This document shows positions 52,803 through 61,476 of a DNA stretch of 61,476 bases, one piece after another. The notes beneath the pieces are model-generated. The model was given only the letters and a program-made list of their open reading frames with translations, did not search any database and had not been told where the DNA came from. Position 1 is the first letter of the stretch; every line of letters begins with the position of its first letter. The DNA is from Bacillota bacterium. Its GTDB lineage: Bacteria > Bacillota > Clostridia > Acetivibrionales > DTU013. A program made the translations under genes and the position numbers. The stretch spans positions 1 to 61,476 of the forward strand of contig JAEYON010000001.1 of assembly GCA_023411645.1 (NCBI GenBank). Direction: 5' to 3'.

Positions 52803-54080
52803 CTATAACCTGAATTGATCCCTGACAGCTCCGATATAATACAACGATCCGAATGCACAGATAATCTCATCAGGCTCGGCAGTCTCAATACTTGTCCTTA
52901 CAGCCTCTACAATTGTATCACTAATATGTATATCATTACAATAGCTGGCTGAAGCTTCAGCCAGTGAAGCCGCCGGCAAAGCCTTGGGGGTATCGGGAGT
53001 GACTGTAAACAACCTTTTGCATCCCGGCAACACCTCACTGATCATCGATAAATAATCCTTGCCGCTTAATACACCCATGATAAAAGTCACAGGTTTACCA
53101 GGGAAATAATCATCGAGAAACTTTCTAAGGACTGCCGCACCTTCAGGGTTATGCGCTCCGTCAATGAGCAATATAGGATCTTTATGAAGTATTTCAAGTC
53201 TGCCCGGCCATTTCGTCTTCGCAAGACCTTTTCTCACATCGTCCTGTGATATGTCGAAGCCGTTTTCGGACATAATCTCCGCTGCTCTAACGGCTACAAG
53301 TGCGTTTTTTATCTGGTGTCTCCCCAGAAGGCTAATCTCCAGCCGGTCATATCCTCCCCAACTGAATACCTGTCCATCTGGGCTAAACTCATGTAATTCC
53401 ATTCCTGAAAAGTCGGTCTTGTATAGATGCGCTCCACGTCGGGCACAAGCTTCTTCAAAAACCTGTTCAACCTCTCTGCTCTGGCTGTAAATCACCACAT
53501 CTCCATTATCCTTGATGATCCCAGCCTTCTCAAACGCGATCTGCTCCAATTTATTCCCAAGCCTGTCGGTATGGTCATAACTGATCGAAGTGATAACAGC
53601 CAGTTCTGGTGTTTCAATGATGTTTGTCGGATCAAATCTTCCGCCAAGGCCCACTTCAAGTACAACAATATCGCACGCCTTCCGGTAGTAATACTCAAAC
53701 GCTATGGCTGTAACAATTTCGAACTCCGTCGGATGGTTATCACCCATGGCTTCCATCTGATCCGCATACTTTTTTACAAAGGCTGTGATACCGGCAAGCT
53801 CCTCCCTGCTGATCTCCCCGGTATCGATCCGTATCCTTTCAGTAAAGCGCTGGATATATGGAGAGGTGTACAAACCTGTCCTGTAGCCGGCCTGCATGAG
53901 TATGCTTGCTATAAAAGCAGACGTAGAACCCTTGCCGTTTGTTCCCGCTACATGTACAAACCTGAGTTTTTTCTGCGGATCGCCCATCAGTCCAAGCAGC
54001 TTCTCCATATTATGAAGACCCAGCTTATTGCCAAACTTCCATGAGCCATGTATATATGCTAAAGCTTCTTCGTAAGTCAT
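52803..54080 (-). CDS. folC: Folylpolyglutamate synthase / dihydrofolate synthase
   Basis: 425 residues of the Mur-ligase-like FolC family, which adds glutamate to folates. GTNGKGSTSAFI is the P-loop, TSPYIQRFTERIRI the folate-site segment, and DGAHNPEG a late Mur-ligase motif. The start is taken as the ATG at 54080, six bases after AAGGG. Confidence 0.95.
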   Translation of the reverse strand: MTYEEALAYIHGSWKFGNKLGLHNMEKLLGLMGDPQKKLRFVHVAGTNGKGSTSAFIASILMQAGYRTGLYTSPYIQRFTERIRIDTGEISREELAGITAFVKKYADQMEAMGDNHPTEFEIVTAIAFEYYYRKACDIVVLEVGLGGRFDPTNIIETPELAVITSISYDHTDRLGNKLEQIAFEKAGIIKDNGDVVIYSQSREVEQVFEEACARRGAHLYKTDFSGMELHEFSPDGQVFSWGGYDRLEISLLGRHQIKNALVAVRAAEIMSENGFDISQDDVRKGLAKTKWPGRLEILHKDPILLIDGAHNPEGAAVLRKFLDDYFPGKPVTFIMGVLSGKDYLSMISEVLPGCKRLFTVTPDTPKALPAASLAEASASYCNDIHISDTIVEAVRTSIETAEPDEIICAFGSLYYIGAVRDQFRL

Positions 54081-54110
54081 TATCATCCCTTTTCTACACA
54101 GCAGTATTTC

Positions 54111-56858
54111 TTATCCGTTGCCTGCACCACAGCATTTCTTATACTTTTTACCGCTTCCGCACGGGCAGGGATCGTTCCGTCCAACCTTTTCACTGCTGCG
54201 CGCAGCAGGCTTGCGGGGTTCGCTTTCACCATGGCTTGCTTCAAGAGGCTCTGCGACCTTCTCCCTTTTTGGCGCTCCCTGCTCTCGGTTCACCCTTATA
54301 TGCAGAATTCTTCTGACAGAATCTTCATGGATGTTTTTAATCATTTCCTCAAACATCTCAAAGCCTTCATATTTGTATTCAATTACCGGATCCCTCTGCC
54401 CGTAGGCACGCATGCCTACTCCATACCGCAGCTGATCCATAGCGTCAATGTGATCCATCCATTTCTCATCTACCACCTTGAGAAGAACGATCCTCTCAAG
54501 TTCTCTCATCAGCTCAGGACCATACTCGGCTTCCCTTGCTTCATATAACTGCACGGCGGCGTTGAGCAGCGTTCCTCTCAAATCATCTCTTGTGTAATCT
54601 TCCATTTCCTCACGGGTAAGAACAAGGCCATCGTTTAGCATGAACAGGTTCCCTGCCTGTGCTCTTAGGCTTTCCCAATCCCACATATCCGGATGGGGGC
54701 TCTCTCCGCAGTAAGCCGACACCAGGCCATCCACTGTAGTCTCTATCATCTTAATGAAGGAATCCCTGAGATTTTCTCCGTTGAGGACCTGCCTGCGCTG
54801 TCCGTAAATAACCTCTCTCTGCTTGTTCATGACGTCATCATATTGAAGGACATGCTTTCTGATGTCAAAGTTCTTGCCTTCCACTCTGCGCTGCGCATTT
54901 TCAATGGCATTGGACAGCATCCTGTGTTCAATCGGCTGATCATCTTCCAGTCCAAGGGTGTTTACGATCGCGGTCAGTCTGTCCGACCCGAAAAGCCTCA
55001 TCAAATCGTCTTCCAGAGAAATGTAAAAACGTGAAGACCCTGGGTCTCCCTGACGGCCTGAGCGGCCTCTGAGCTGATTGTCGATACGTCTTGACTCATG
55101 ACGCTCGGTGCCTATGATATGCAGGCCACCGGCTTGCAGAACCTTTTCCTTCTCCTGGCTGATCTGCCTTTTGATCTCATCATGAAGCCTCTTGTAGTCA
55201 GCTCTGATCTTCAGGATCTCCTCGTCTGAAGTCTCATTGAAGCTGGTTGATTCACTGATCAGTTCTTCAGGATAGCCCTGCTTCCTGAGCTCCTGCTTCG
55301 CCATGAACTCTGCGTTACCGCCGAGAACAATATCGGTGCCGCGGCCTGCCATATTAGTTGCGATTGTAACTGCTCCAAGCTTTCCGGCCTGCGCAATAAT
55401 CTCCGCTTCCTTCTCATGGAATTTGGCGTTTAGCACCTGATGAGTGATGCCCTTCTTCTTCAGCATACTGCTGAGGAACTCGGACTTCTCGATAGATATA
55501 GTTCCGATCAGCACAGGCTGACCCTTTTTGTGCAGCTCAACAATTTCGTCGATGACTGCGTTGAATTTTCCAAGCTCGTTTTTATAAACACAATCCGGAT
55601 TGTCGATCCTGACCATGGGCATATTGGTCGGGATCTCAATAACATCCAGCTTGTATATGGTCTGGAATTCCTGTTCCTCCGTCAGTGCCGTACCGGTCAT
55701 ACCCGCAAGCTTCTCATACATCCTGAAATAATTCTGAAAGGTAATGGTAGCCAGTGTCTTGCTTTCCCTTTCGACCTTAACATTCTCCTTCGCCTCGATT
55801 GCCTGATGTAAACCGTCACTGTATCTTCTTCCGTACATCAAACGGCCGGTGAATTCATCGACAATGATAACCTCCCCATCCTTCACCACATATTCCCTGT
55901 CCCGCTTCATCAGTCCATGGGCTTTTATAGCCTGGTTGATATGGTGGGAAATAGTCATGTTGTCCGGGTCTGAAAGGTTTTCAATCCCGAAGAACTGCTC
56001 CGCCTTTGTCACGCCTCTTGCTGTCAGCGCAGCGGAATGAGCCTTTTCATCAACAATATAATCCGCATCCACATCTTCGTCCGACTGCTTATCATCGGTC
56101 TCGGTAAAGGTCTTGACCTTCAATCTGGACGCAAAGGAATTAGCCTTCTTGTATAAATCAGTCGATTTGTCTCCTGCGCCGGAGATGATCAGTGGGGTTC
56201 TGGCCTCGTCGATAAGGATGCTGTCAACCTCGTCGACAATGGCATAATGCAGGTCGCGCTGCACCATGTCATTTTTATAAATCACCATATTATCCCTGAG
56301 ATAATCAAATCCGAATTCATTATTTGTTCCATAGGTGATATCACAGCTATATGCTTTTCTTCTTTCTGCATTATCCAGTCCATGTACAATAAGCCCGACA
56401 CTCAGACCCAGGAAATTGTACACCTTTCCCATCCACTCGCTGTCACGTCTGGCCAGATAATCGTTGACGGTCACAACATGTACGCCTTTTTCTGCAAGTG
56501 CATTCAGGTAGACGGGCAGTGTAGCCACAAGGGTTTTTCCTTCACCGGTTTTCATTTCCGATATTCTGCCCTGATGCAGTACAATACCGCCTATGAGCTG
56601 TACGCGAAAATGCCTCATGCCAAGCACTCGGAGCGAAGCTTCACGAACCACGGCAAAGGCCTCCGGCAGCAAATCATCCAGCGTTTCTCCTTCGCCAATC
56701 CTCTTTTTAAATTCCGATGTTTTTGCCTTGAGCTGCTCGTCGGACAAAGCCTTAATTTCAGGCTCCAGTGCCTCTATTTGGTCTACTATAGGGGTAATTC
56801 TTTTCAATTCACGGTCACTGTAAGTGCCAATGATATTTTCGATCATTTTTTTAAACAT
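54111..56858 (-). CDS. secA: Preprotein translocase ATPase SecA
   Basis: 915 residues, full-length SecA. MKTGEGKT (102-109) is Walker A, VDEVDSILIDEARTPLIISG the DEAD-type region, and GRGTDIVLGGN the helicase motif. The C-terminal PCPCGSGKKYKKCCG binds zinc and SecB/ribosomes. It drives protein export through SecYEG, needed for the many exported SLH proteins here. GGAGG precedes the ATG. Confidence 0.98.
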   Translation of the reverse strand: MFKKMIENIIGTYSDRELKRITPIVDQIEALEPEIKALSDEQLKAKTSEFKKRIGEGETLDDLLPEAFAVVREASLRVLGMRHFRVQLIGGIVLHQGRISEMKTGEGKTLVATLPVYLNALAEKGVHVVTVNDYLARRDSEWMGKVYNFLGLSVGLIVHGLDNAERRKAYSCDITYGTNNEFGFDYLRDNMVIYKNDMVQRDLHYAIVDEVDSILIDEARTPLIISGAGDKSTDLYKKANSFASRLKVKTFTETDDKQSDEDVDADYIVDEKAHSAALTARGVTKAEQFFGIENLSDPDNMTISHHINQAIKAHGLMKRDREYVVKDGEVIIVDEFTGRLMYGRRYSDGLHQAIEAKENVKVERESKTLATITFQNYFRMYEKLAGMTGTALTEEQEFQTIYKLDVIEIPTNMPMVRIDNPDCVYKNELGKFNAVIDEIVELHKKGQPVLIGTISIEKSEFLSSMLKKKGITHQVLNAKFHEKEAEIIAQAGKLGAVTIATNMAGRGTDIVLGGNAEFMAKQELRKQGYPEELISESTSFNETSDEEILKIRADYKRLHDEIKRQISQEKEKVLQAGGLHIIGTERHESRRIDNQLRGRSGRQGDPGSSRFYISLEDDLMRLFGSDRLTAIVNTLGLEDDQPIEHRMLSNAIENAQRRVEGKNFDIRKHVLQYDDVMNKQREVIYGQRRQVLNGENLRDSFIKMIETTVDGLVSAYCGESPHPDMWDWESLRAQAGNLFMLNDGLVLTREEMEDYTRDDLRGTLLNAAVQLYEAREAEYGPELMRELERIVLLKVVDEKWMDHIDAMDQLRYGVGMRAYGQRDPVIEYKYEGFEMFEEMIKNIHEDSVRRILHIRVNREQGAPKREKVAEPLEASHGESEPRKPAARSSEKVGRNDPCPCGSGKKYKKCCGAGNG

Positions 56859-56896
56859 AGAAAACCTCCAAATTATTTAGTTGGGAAACAATATTA

Positions 56897-57289
56897 TCAC
56901 GTTTTCGCAGTTGGAGGTGACAGACCTGAAACGCAGTAATAAACTTGCTGAGAAGTAGGCAGAACAGCCTTGTGGAAAACCATTGCGCCTACAGGAACAT
57001 AATCCATCTGATTATTTTGTCCAGGAATTGTGATTGGACCGATCTGTCTTAACTTGGATATAAGCGGTTTGATCTGATCTTTGTTAAAAGAGGTGTATGC
57101 ATAAGAAGACCTTACCGTATTGGCTGCTGAAAGCTCGGCAGCTTTACTGCTTTGAACAGACACCGAATTGAAAAACTCCAGCAGCATGTCTGCTGAAATA
57201 TTAAGATCATCTTTTACAATCTGAGCCCCAGCGCCCTTTGATGTGAGTGCCGATAATATCAGAAAGCCTATCAGGAGACTTCTGAGCAA
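56897..57289 (-). CDS. Small exported protein of unknown function
   Basis: 130 residues with an N-terminal signal peptide-like segment (LLIGFLILSALTSKGAGA) and a soluble remainder, DUF-like, of no family I recognise. It starts with a TTG eight bases after AAAGGAAG, directly after the YerC-type gene's stop. The gene is followed by secA after 38 bases, so all three are likely co-transcribed. Confidence 0.6.
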   Translation of the reverse strand: MLRSLLIGFLILSALTSKGAGAQIVKDDLNISADMLLEFFNSVSVQSSKAAELSAANTVRSSYAYTSFNKDQIKPLISKLRQIGPITIPGQNNQMDYVPVGAMVFHKAVLPTSQQVYYCVSGLSPPTAKT

Positions 57290-57292
57290 TGC

Positions 57293-57589
57293 TTATCTTC
57301 CTTTCTTTTCAAGCCTTTCAAGAACTGTCTTATAGCCGTCCTCACCATAATGGAAGCAACGGTTGACTCTGCTGATCGTGGCCGTGCTTGCACCGGTTTT
57401 TTCGCTGATATCCATATAAGTATACCCTGCTTTCAGCATTTTTGCCACTTCCAATCTCTGTGCCATTGCTTTAATTTCAGAGACCGTGCAGATATCTTCA
57501 AAAAAATTATAACACTCTTCCACATTTTCTAAAAGCAGTATTGCCTCAAATAATCCATCAGTCCATTGGTCCTGTATTTTGGTATTCAT
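57293..57589 (-). CDS. YerC/YecD family TrpR-like regulator
   Basis: 98 residues of the TrpR superfamily (YerC/YecD type), with a helix-turn-helix (SEKTGASTATISRVNRCF near 62-79) like the Trp repressor. It is widespread in Firmicutes, with no agreed target. It heads the unit with the small exported protein and secA, and has a strong promoter upstream. Confidence 0.93.
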   Translation of the reverse strand: MNTKIQDQWTDGLFEAILLLENVEECYNFFEDICTVSEIKAMAQRLEVAKMLKAGYTYMDISEKTGASTATISRVNRCFHYGEDGYKTVLERLEKKGR

Positions 57590-57661
57590 ACAAGGTTCTC
57601 CTCCAACTGAATAGTGTTTCGCACTTTAATACAGTAAAATATTAAACTGCGCTATACGATT

Positions 57662-57690
57662 AACATATCAGCTTTTTGCACGGTAGTCAA
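57662..57690 (-). promoter_or_regulatory. Promoter of the yerC-secA unit
   Basis: TTGACT (57685-57690), 17-base spacer, TATGTT (57662-57667) on the minus strand, about 75 bases before the YerC-type start codon. Confidence 0.6.
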
Positions 57691-57737
57691 TACGAGTTGC
57701 TGCGATATAATCAGGTACCGGCTCTTGAACAGATACA

Positions 57738-57766
57738 TTGCGGTGTTACTAACCGGGTGATACAAT
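57738..57766 (+). promoter_or_regulatory. Promoter of the GNAT-like gene
   Basis: TTGCGG (57738-57743), 17-base spacer, TACAAT (57761-57766). It is about 60 bases before the start codon. Confidence 0.6.
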
Positions 57767-57824
57767 AGAGTGGAGGGTACGGCTCTTGAAAACCGTCCTT
57801 TTACAAAACGCAGGAGGAATGAAC

Positions 57825-58952
57825 ATGCAGCCTCAGATTACGAAGGCAGCTTCTAAATCCGAATTGAAGCAGTTTATCATGCTCCCATGGAAAATATACA
57901 AAGGCGACAAATGCTGGGTACCCCCTTTGATCAGTGATATCAAGTCCTCACTGGATCCCGTTAAAAACCCTGCATTGAGCAAGATCATACATGAGCTGTT
58001 CCTTGCAACACAAGACGGCAAACCTGTCGGAAGGATCTACGCGGGCATTGATACAAATCTGAACGCAAAGAAACAAATGAACATGGCATTCTTTTCAATG
58101 TTTGAGTGCATAATGGACTACGACGTAGCAAAAGCACTGCTGGATACCGCCTGCGCATGGGCCAAACAGAACGGCGCAGACTTTATTTGCGGGCCTTGTG
58201 CCGTCACCGGTACGGACGGCGACGAAAACAAGGGACTTCTGGTGAACAGCTTTGACAGTCCTCCCGCTCTGATGAATTCATATAACCCCGCTTATTATAT
58301 GGAATATATTGAACAGTACGGTTTTGTAAAGGATTATGATGTCTTCGCGTATCATATGGATGCCGAGACCACCTTTCAAAAAGACCCGACAAAAGTGATC
58401 GAATATGCGCAGAAGCGTTATGGCTTCCGCATCGACACGTTGAATCTAAAAAATATTGAGGATGAGATCAGCGCTCTGAAGTATGTCATGGATAGAGCCA
58501 TGCCTTCGGACTGGCCGGATCTGGTGCCCCCCACTCTGGAGGAGGTGCGCAATATGGCAAAAAGGCTCGTGCCGCTTGCAGACCCGGAACTAATACCGAT
58601 CGCACGCCATGGAGATGAAGCTATTGGCTTTGGCATTGCGCTGCCGGATTACAATGAGGTGCTCATCCACCTGAATGGCAGGATCACTCCTGTAGGCGTT
58701 CTAAAATACCTTTGGTACAAGAAAAAGATTAAATGCGCCAGAATGTTTGTGATGTTTGTAGTCCCGGAGTTCAGAAGCAAGGGCGTCTCTTACGCCATCT
58801 ATTATACAGCCTTTAAAAACGCCTTAAAAAACGGATTCACCAGGGGCGAAGCCTCAACCATTGGTGAAACGAACCACAAAATGAGAGCTGATATCGAGGG
58901 CACCGGAGCCACCCACAGTAAAACCTACAGAATATACAGAAAAGACTTGTAG
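57825..58952 (+). CDS. GNAT-like acyltransferase family protein
   Basis: 375 residues of a conserved family that seems to hold two GNAT-like folds: the N-terminal part (WKIYKGDKCWVPPL ... GKPVGRIYAG) and a C-terminal acetyltransferase-like part (VMFVVPEFRSKGVSYAIYYTAFKNALKNG ... GETNHKMRADIE). These proteins are widespread but poorly characterised, and the acceptor is unknown. The start at 57825 has AGGAGGA six bases upstream. It is a single gene divergent from the yerC-secA unit. Confidence 0.75.
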   Translation: MQPQITKAASKSELKQFIMLPWKIYKGDKCWVPPLISDIKSSLDPVKNPALSKIIHELFLATQDGKPVGRIYAGIDTNLNAKKQMNMAFFSMFECIMDYDVAKALLDTACAWAKQNGADFICGPCAVTGTDGDENKGLLVNSFDSPPALMNSYNPAYYMEYIEQYGFVKDYDVFAYHMDAETTFQKDPTKVIEYAQKRYGFRIDTLNLKNIEDEISALKYVMDRAMPSDWPDLVPPTLEEVRNMAKRLVPLADPELIPIARHGDEAIGFGIALPDYNEVLIHLNGRITPVGVLKYLWYKKKIKCARMFVMFVVPEFRSKGVSYAIYYTAFKNALKNGFTRGEASTIGETNHKMRADIEGTGATHSKTYRIYRKDL

Positions 58953-58958
58953 ACGCAT

Positions 58959-58995
58959 CGGGACGGTTCTCTTTTATTCCAAGATAGCCGTCCCG
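58959..58995. other. Hairpin after the GNAT-like gene
   Basis: CGGGACGG pairs with CCGTCCCG, 8 bp and a 21-base loop, six bases past the stop. There is no T-run, so it is only a possible terminator or stabiliser. Confidence 0.35.
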
Positions 58996-59092
58996 CAAAA
59001 TTTCGGCAGGTTAAATACTCTGTTCCGCCTGCCCTATTATTTGTACTCGATTATATGTTCCTGTTTATGTATTTGCTCCCGCTCTTATACGC

Positions 59093-60283
59093 CTAAATTT
59101 TAACTTCTTCCTCTTCGAGTTCGATTTGCTCGACGCCTTCCACCGCATCCTCAATGTATCCGCCTTTTTTCACTTCATACTTGATTCCTCTCCATACCAC
59201 AGAAGAATTGCTGATAGAGAAGATCAGATAGAAGGTTGCAAACAGATCGAAAAACAGAGGAGTGATAATATCCGTGAGCATAATTCTGTTTTTTGTTAAA
59301 ACCCTCATGATCAGGCCATGTATTACCCTCAAAGTCATGAATATGAAGGATAAATAAACAACGTACGGATTCGAAAAAATAATTCCGATAAGAAATATAA
59401 TCCAGTACCAGAATATTATCAGTATAAATGAAGGGAGCTCAACGGCTATATGTGCTTTTATACCAACAGCCAGACGTCTTGCGTAATTGAAGGACTTTTC
59501 CTTCTCCAGCTTCTGAACATGACATTCGATAAAAGGACCTAGAATTAGTTTATACCCCATTTTGTAAAGAGTGTTCCCCAGATGCAGGTCCTCAAGCAGT
59601 GAGCTTCCGAATGCTTCGAGCCCTCCAACCTCCGCAAGAAGCTGCTTTTTTATCCCAAATGCCGCGCCGGTAGCACCCAGATCCATACCCAGTTTCGTTA
59701 AAAATGCCCAGATAAAATCCGTTTCGCTGTTTTGCGTAAATGTGAAAAATCTAGTCCAAAAATCTTTTCCTCCTATATTGACCTGCCCGCAGGTAGTCAT
59801 CCCCACCTTTTCCTTTTTTAGCGGACGGATCATTTTTACAATAAAATCCTGTTTAACTCTGATATCACTGTCCCCAAAAAGCAAGTAATCATATTTAGCT
59901 TGCTTCACACCATAAACCATGTTGGAGCTTTTTCCATTCAGCCCTGTGATAACAGGGTTAACAATAATCCGGCAGTCTATGTCCTGATGATGCTCAATAA
60001 CGGACTGAACGACCGGTATTGCCGGATCGTCCGGTGTTTGGAAGCTGAATATATGCTGCACAGGTCCCCTATAATTTTGTCTGAACCACGATTCAAGATT
60101 TTTATCCAATTCATAATCCAAATCCTTGATCGGATGAATCACGCTGACCCCAACCGATTCATCATCCTCGTCCGACGGTATAATCAGATTTGTCCAGTTC
60201 ATATGTAGTTTAAAAAATATGAGTTGAGCACACCAGAACAGAGTGAAAAAAGCTCCTATTGCAAGTGCTACATACAACAACAT
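59093..60283 (-). CDS. Membrane glycosyltransferase, family 2/21 (ceramide glucosyltransferase/HpnI-like)
   Basis: 396 residues: one N-terminal membrane segment, a cytoplasmic GT-A domain (about 45-270) with GKSSNM, FGDSDIRV (metal-binding DxD-like) and LLEDLHLGNTLYKMGYK, then three or four C-terminal membrane segments. The last catalytic motif reads ARRLAVGIK where the family expects (Q/R)xxRW. Relatives transfer sugar to lipids. The start at 60283 follows GGGGGA. Confidence 0.82.
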   Translation of the reverse strand: MLLYVALAIGAFFTLFWCAQLIFFKLHMNWTNLIIPSDEDDESVGVSVIHPIKDLDYELDKNLESWFRQNYRGPVQHIFSFQTPDDPAIPVVQSVIEHHQDIDCRIIVNPVITGLNGKSSNMVYGVKQAKYDYLLFGDSDIRVKQDFIVKMIRPLKKEKVGMTTCGQVNIGGKDFWTRFFTFTQNSETDFIWAFLTKLGMDLGATGAAFGIKKQLLAEVGGLEAFGSSLLEDLHLGNTLYKMGYKLILGPFIECHVQKLEKEKSFNYARRLAVGIKAHIAVELPSFILIIFWYWIIFLIGIIFSNPYVVYLSFIFMTLRVIHGLIMRVLTKNRIMLTDIITPLFFDLFATFYLIFSISNSSVVWRGIKYEVKKGGYIEDAVEGVEQIELEEEEVKI

Positions 60284-60411
60284 AAATACATTCCCCCAAA
60301 TGAAAATAATAGCAGACCCACTCAATCAGTAATGGTCTGACAGCACAAACTCCATGACTATTATATAACTTATCCCATCATTATACAATCAAATATAGAA
60401 GGCAATAATTC

Positions 60412-60597
60412 TCAGGATGTGAAGCTTACTCTATACTCCTTCGCTGCCTGCAAATTGTATTTGAAATACAGGCAAATCAGCATCAATAATCTTCTGATTA
60501 AGATAACCGTATTGCAGAAACCCTCCTTCTTTATTTTAGTCCTTAATACCTTGGTAAGATTCTTCACTGCTATAGCTGGATCAGTTGATGAATTCAT
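60412..60597 (-). CDS. Possible small protein, unknown
   Basis: 61 residues, with GGGGG seven bases before its ATG and a TATAAT about 30 bases upstream. The sequence is basic with a hydrophobic segment (VILIRRLLMLICLYF). I recognise no family. The upstream signals make it more credible than other short frames, but it may still be chance. Confidence 0.35.
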   Translation of the reverse strand: MNSSTDPAIAVKNLTKVLRTKIKKEGFCNTVILIRRLLMLICLYFKYNLQAAKEYRVSFTS

Positions 60598-60729
60598 TAA
60601 CTCGCCCCCATTCAAACAAATTATATTAATACCCTATACAGTTAAATACCTCATTTAGTAAAATACCCTATCAAAGTAGTACTTCCATACTTTGGAATTG
60701 ACTTCTTGAAAAAATGCTGTTTTCCGGCA

Positions 60730-60758
60730 TTGACAAAAAAGAGAGTCGACTGTATAAT
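60730..60758 (+). promoter_or_regulatory. Promoter of the tRNA-Gly/tRNA-Arg unit
   Basis: Fully consensus TTGACA (60730-60735), 17-base spacer, TATAAT (60753-60758), about 29 bases before tRNA-Gly. Confidence 0.9.
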
Positions 60759-60786
60759 ATGAAAGTCGGAAGTCAAGACAATGCGT

Positions 60787-60860
60787 GCGGGTGTAGTTCA
60801 ATGGTAGAACATCAGCCTTCCAAGCTGATTGCGTGGGTCCGATTCCCATCACCCGCTCCA
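60787..60860 (+). tRNA. tRNA-Gly (anticodon TCC)
   Basis: 74 bases with CCA encoded; acceptor GCGGGTG/CACCCGC pairs perfectly, and the anticodon loop CTTCCAA gives TCC. The overlapping antisense reading frame is the well-known spurious one seen over tRNA-Gly genes. Confidence 0.97.
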
Positions 60861-60877
60861 TTTTTTTAACCAAATAT

Positions 60878-60954
<77 letters not shown>

Positions 60955-60956
60955 CT

Positions 60957-60990
60957 AATACCAAGCCTTTCGGGGTTTGGTATTTTTCTT
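60957..60990 (+). terminator. Rho-independent terminator of the tRNA unit
   Basis: AATACCAA pairs with TTGGTATT around GCCTTTCGGGGT, followed by a T-run. Confidence 0.85.
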
Positions 60991-61044
60991 TGCTTAGGCG
61001 AATAAATGATTTTAAACCAGTTTGTTAATCGTTCTGTTCCATAA

Positions 61045-61476
61045 ATTGAGTAGGGGCTAACCTGTAGCCCCTCTCACACCACCACTCATGCGGTTCCGCA
61101 AGTGGCGGTTCAATTTAATTTCAAAGCATGCTTTTCAATATAATAATCCAACGGACTGACGAGGCCTCGCTTCGTCAGTTTTTCCTTTGAGATTGTTTTC
61201 TTGATGATGGGATTATGCGCAACCACCATGTAACGGTCGCCCATTCTTGCCATCAAATATGCGTTTTTGAAGTCAATTCCAAGCTTTCTTAATCCCCATA
61301 CTCGCCTTGCTCGCTTCTTCCATTGTTTCCAGATGACGGCAATAATTGCCGTTCTCAGGTGTCCGTCAATTTTCATCATCGTTTTCTTCATGCTGCCAAG
61401 CGCAAAGTAGTTTATCCATCCTCTTGTTACCTCATTAATTTTCTTGATTCGGTATGTGAGGTCAATGCTCCAACTA
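61045..61476 (-). mobile_element. Group II intron, 3' part (continues beyond the window end)
   Basis: On the minus strand the maturase frame is followed by a domain V-like hairpin (about 61078-61112: ACCGCCACT...AGTGGTGGT) and a domain VI-like hairpin (GGGGCTA...TAGCCCC, about 61050-61077) that ends CTACTCAAT, as group II introns usually end. The intron 3' end is near 61045, about 55 bases beyond the tRNA terminator. The 5' part is outside the window. Confidence 0.8.
61110..61475 (-). CDS. ltrA: Group II intron-encoded reverse transcriptase/maturase, C-terminal part
   Basis: The frame is open from the window edge; about 121 C-terminal residues are seen. RIKKINEVTRGWINYFALGSM is followed by DGHLRTAIIAVIWKQWKK and SKEKLTKRGLVSPLDYYIEKHALKLN, the X/maturase (GIIM) domain of LtrA-like proteins. 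No endonuclease domain follows the maturase domain. The reverse transcriptase part would be beyond the window. Confidence 0.9.
   Translation of the reverse strand, partial: SWSIDLTYRIKKINEVTRGWINYFALGSMKKTMMKIDGHLRTAIIAVIWKQWKKRARRVWGLRKLGIDFKNAYLMARMGDRYMVVAHNPIIKKTISKEKLTKRGLVSPLDYYIEKHALKLN

Noticed and set aside
60655..60873. 72-residue minus-strand frame beginning MVKKMERVMG
   Set aside because: It is antisense to tRNA-Gly and its promoter; this is a known type of spurious translation over tRNA-Gly genes.

Overview
The window looks like chromosome of an anaerobic, low-to-mid GC Gram-positive bacterium of the class Clostridia. The evidence is the combination of a complete Rnf complex (rnfCDGEAB), lysine synthesis through LL-diaminopimelate aminotransferase (DapL), several S-layer-homology (SLH) proteins, a YerC-type repressor beside secA, ThiT and QueT vitamin carriers under TPP and preQ1 riboswitches, and strong AGGAGG ribosome-binding sites. 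No genus is assigned.

Layout. Positions 1-727 hold the 5' end of a 16S rRNA gene (minus strand) with an unusually long insertion in its first variable region, then the rRNA leader and promoter. From 756 to 3975 there are two coupled Gfo/Idh/MocA oxidoreductases and a divergent AraC regulator, followed by a GT-C-like membrane protein (4109-5383). From 15779 down to 5410 runs an 11-gene minus-strand operon: a GntR/LacI-type regulator, two SDR dehydrogenases, a fumarate-reductase-like flavoprotein, a complete NitT/TauT-type ABC importer, a DapA/NanA-type aldolase or lyase, a Gfo/Idh enzyme, a lyxose/mannose-isomerase-like cupin and a YhcH-type protein. It begins with a clear promoter and a palindrome that may be the regulator's operator. 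It reads as a catabolic pathway for an anionic sugar-like compound and is the best candidate here for an undescribed system.

From 15971 to 21053 lie two uracil-DNA-glycosylase-like genes, an MFS transporter overlapping a glycerophosphodiesterase, and the UPF0210/ACT-domain pair. From 21225 to 28187 there is a MacB-type efflux operon (HlyD-like adaptor, ATPase, permease) ending in an SLH protein, with an LCP cell-wall ligase upstream. dapL-dapF, a GtrA-like protein, galK-galT, a MerR regulator, a GH4 alpha-galactosidase (melA) and its divergent AraC regulator follow to 37042. A 948-residue SLH/transglutaminase/WG-repeat protein and a tRNA-Val come next. The vitamin and energy block (thiT, queT, rnf) covers 40551-47570, then an SLH-bearing GH18 protein.

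The last part is housekeeping: thrC, a TPR membrane protein, folC, secA, a small exported protein and a YerC-type regulator on the minus strand, a GNAT-like protein on the plus strand, a GT21-like glycosyltransferase, tRNA-Gly and tRNA-Arg. The right edge is the 3' end of a group II intron with part of its reverse transcriptase/maturase.

Most genes are on the minus strand and packed into operons, often with ATGA or TAATG overlaps. Functions are assigned by reading motifs and overall family resemblance. No database search was run.
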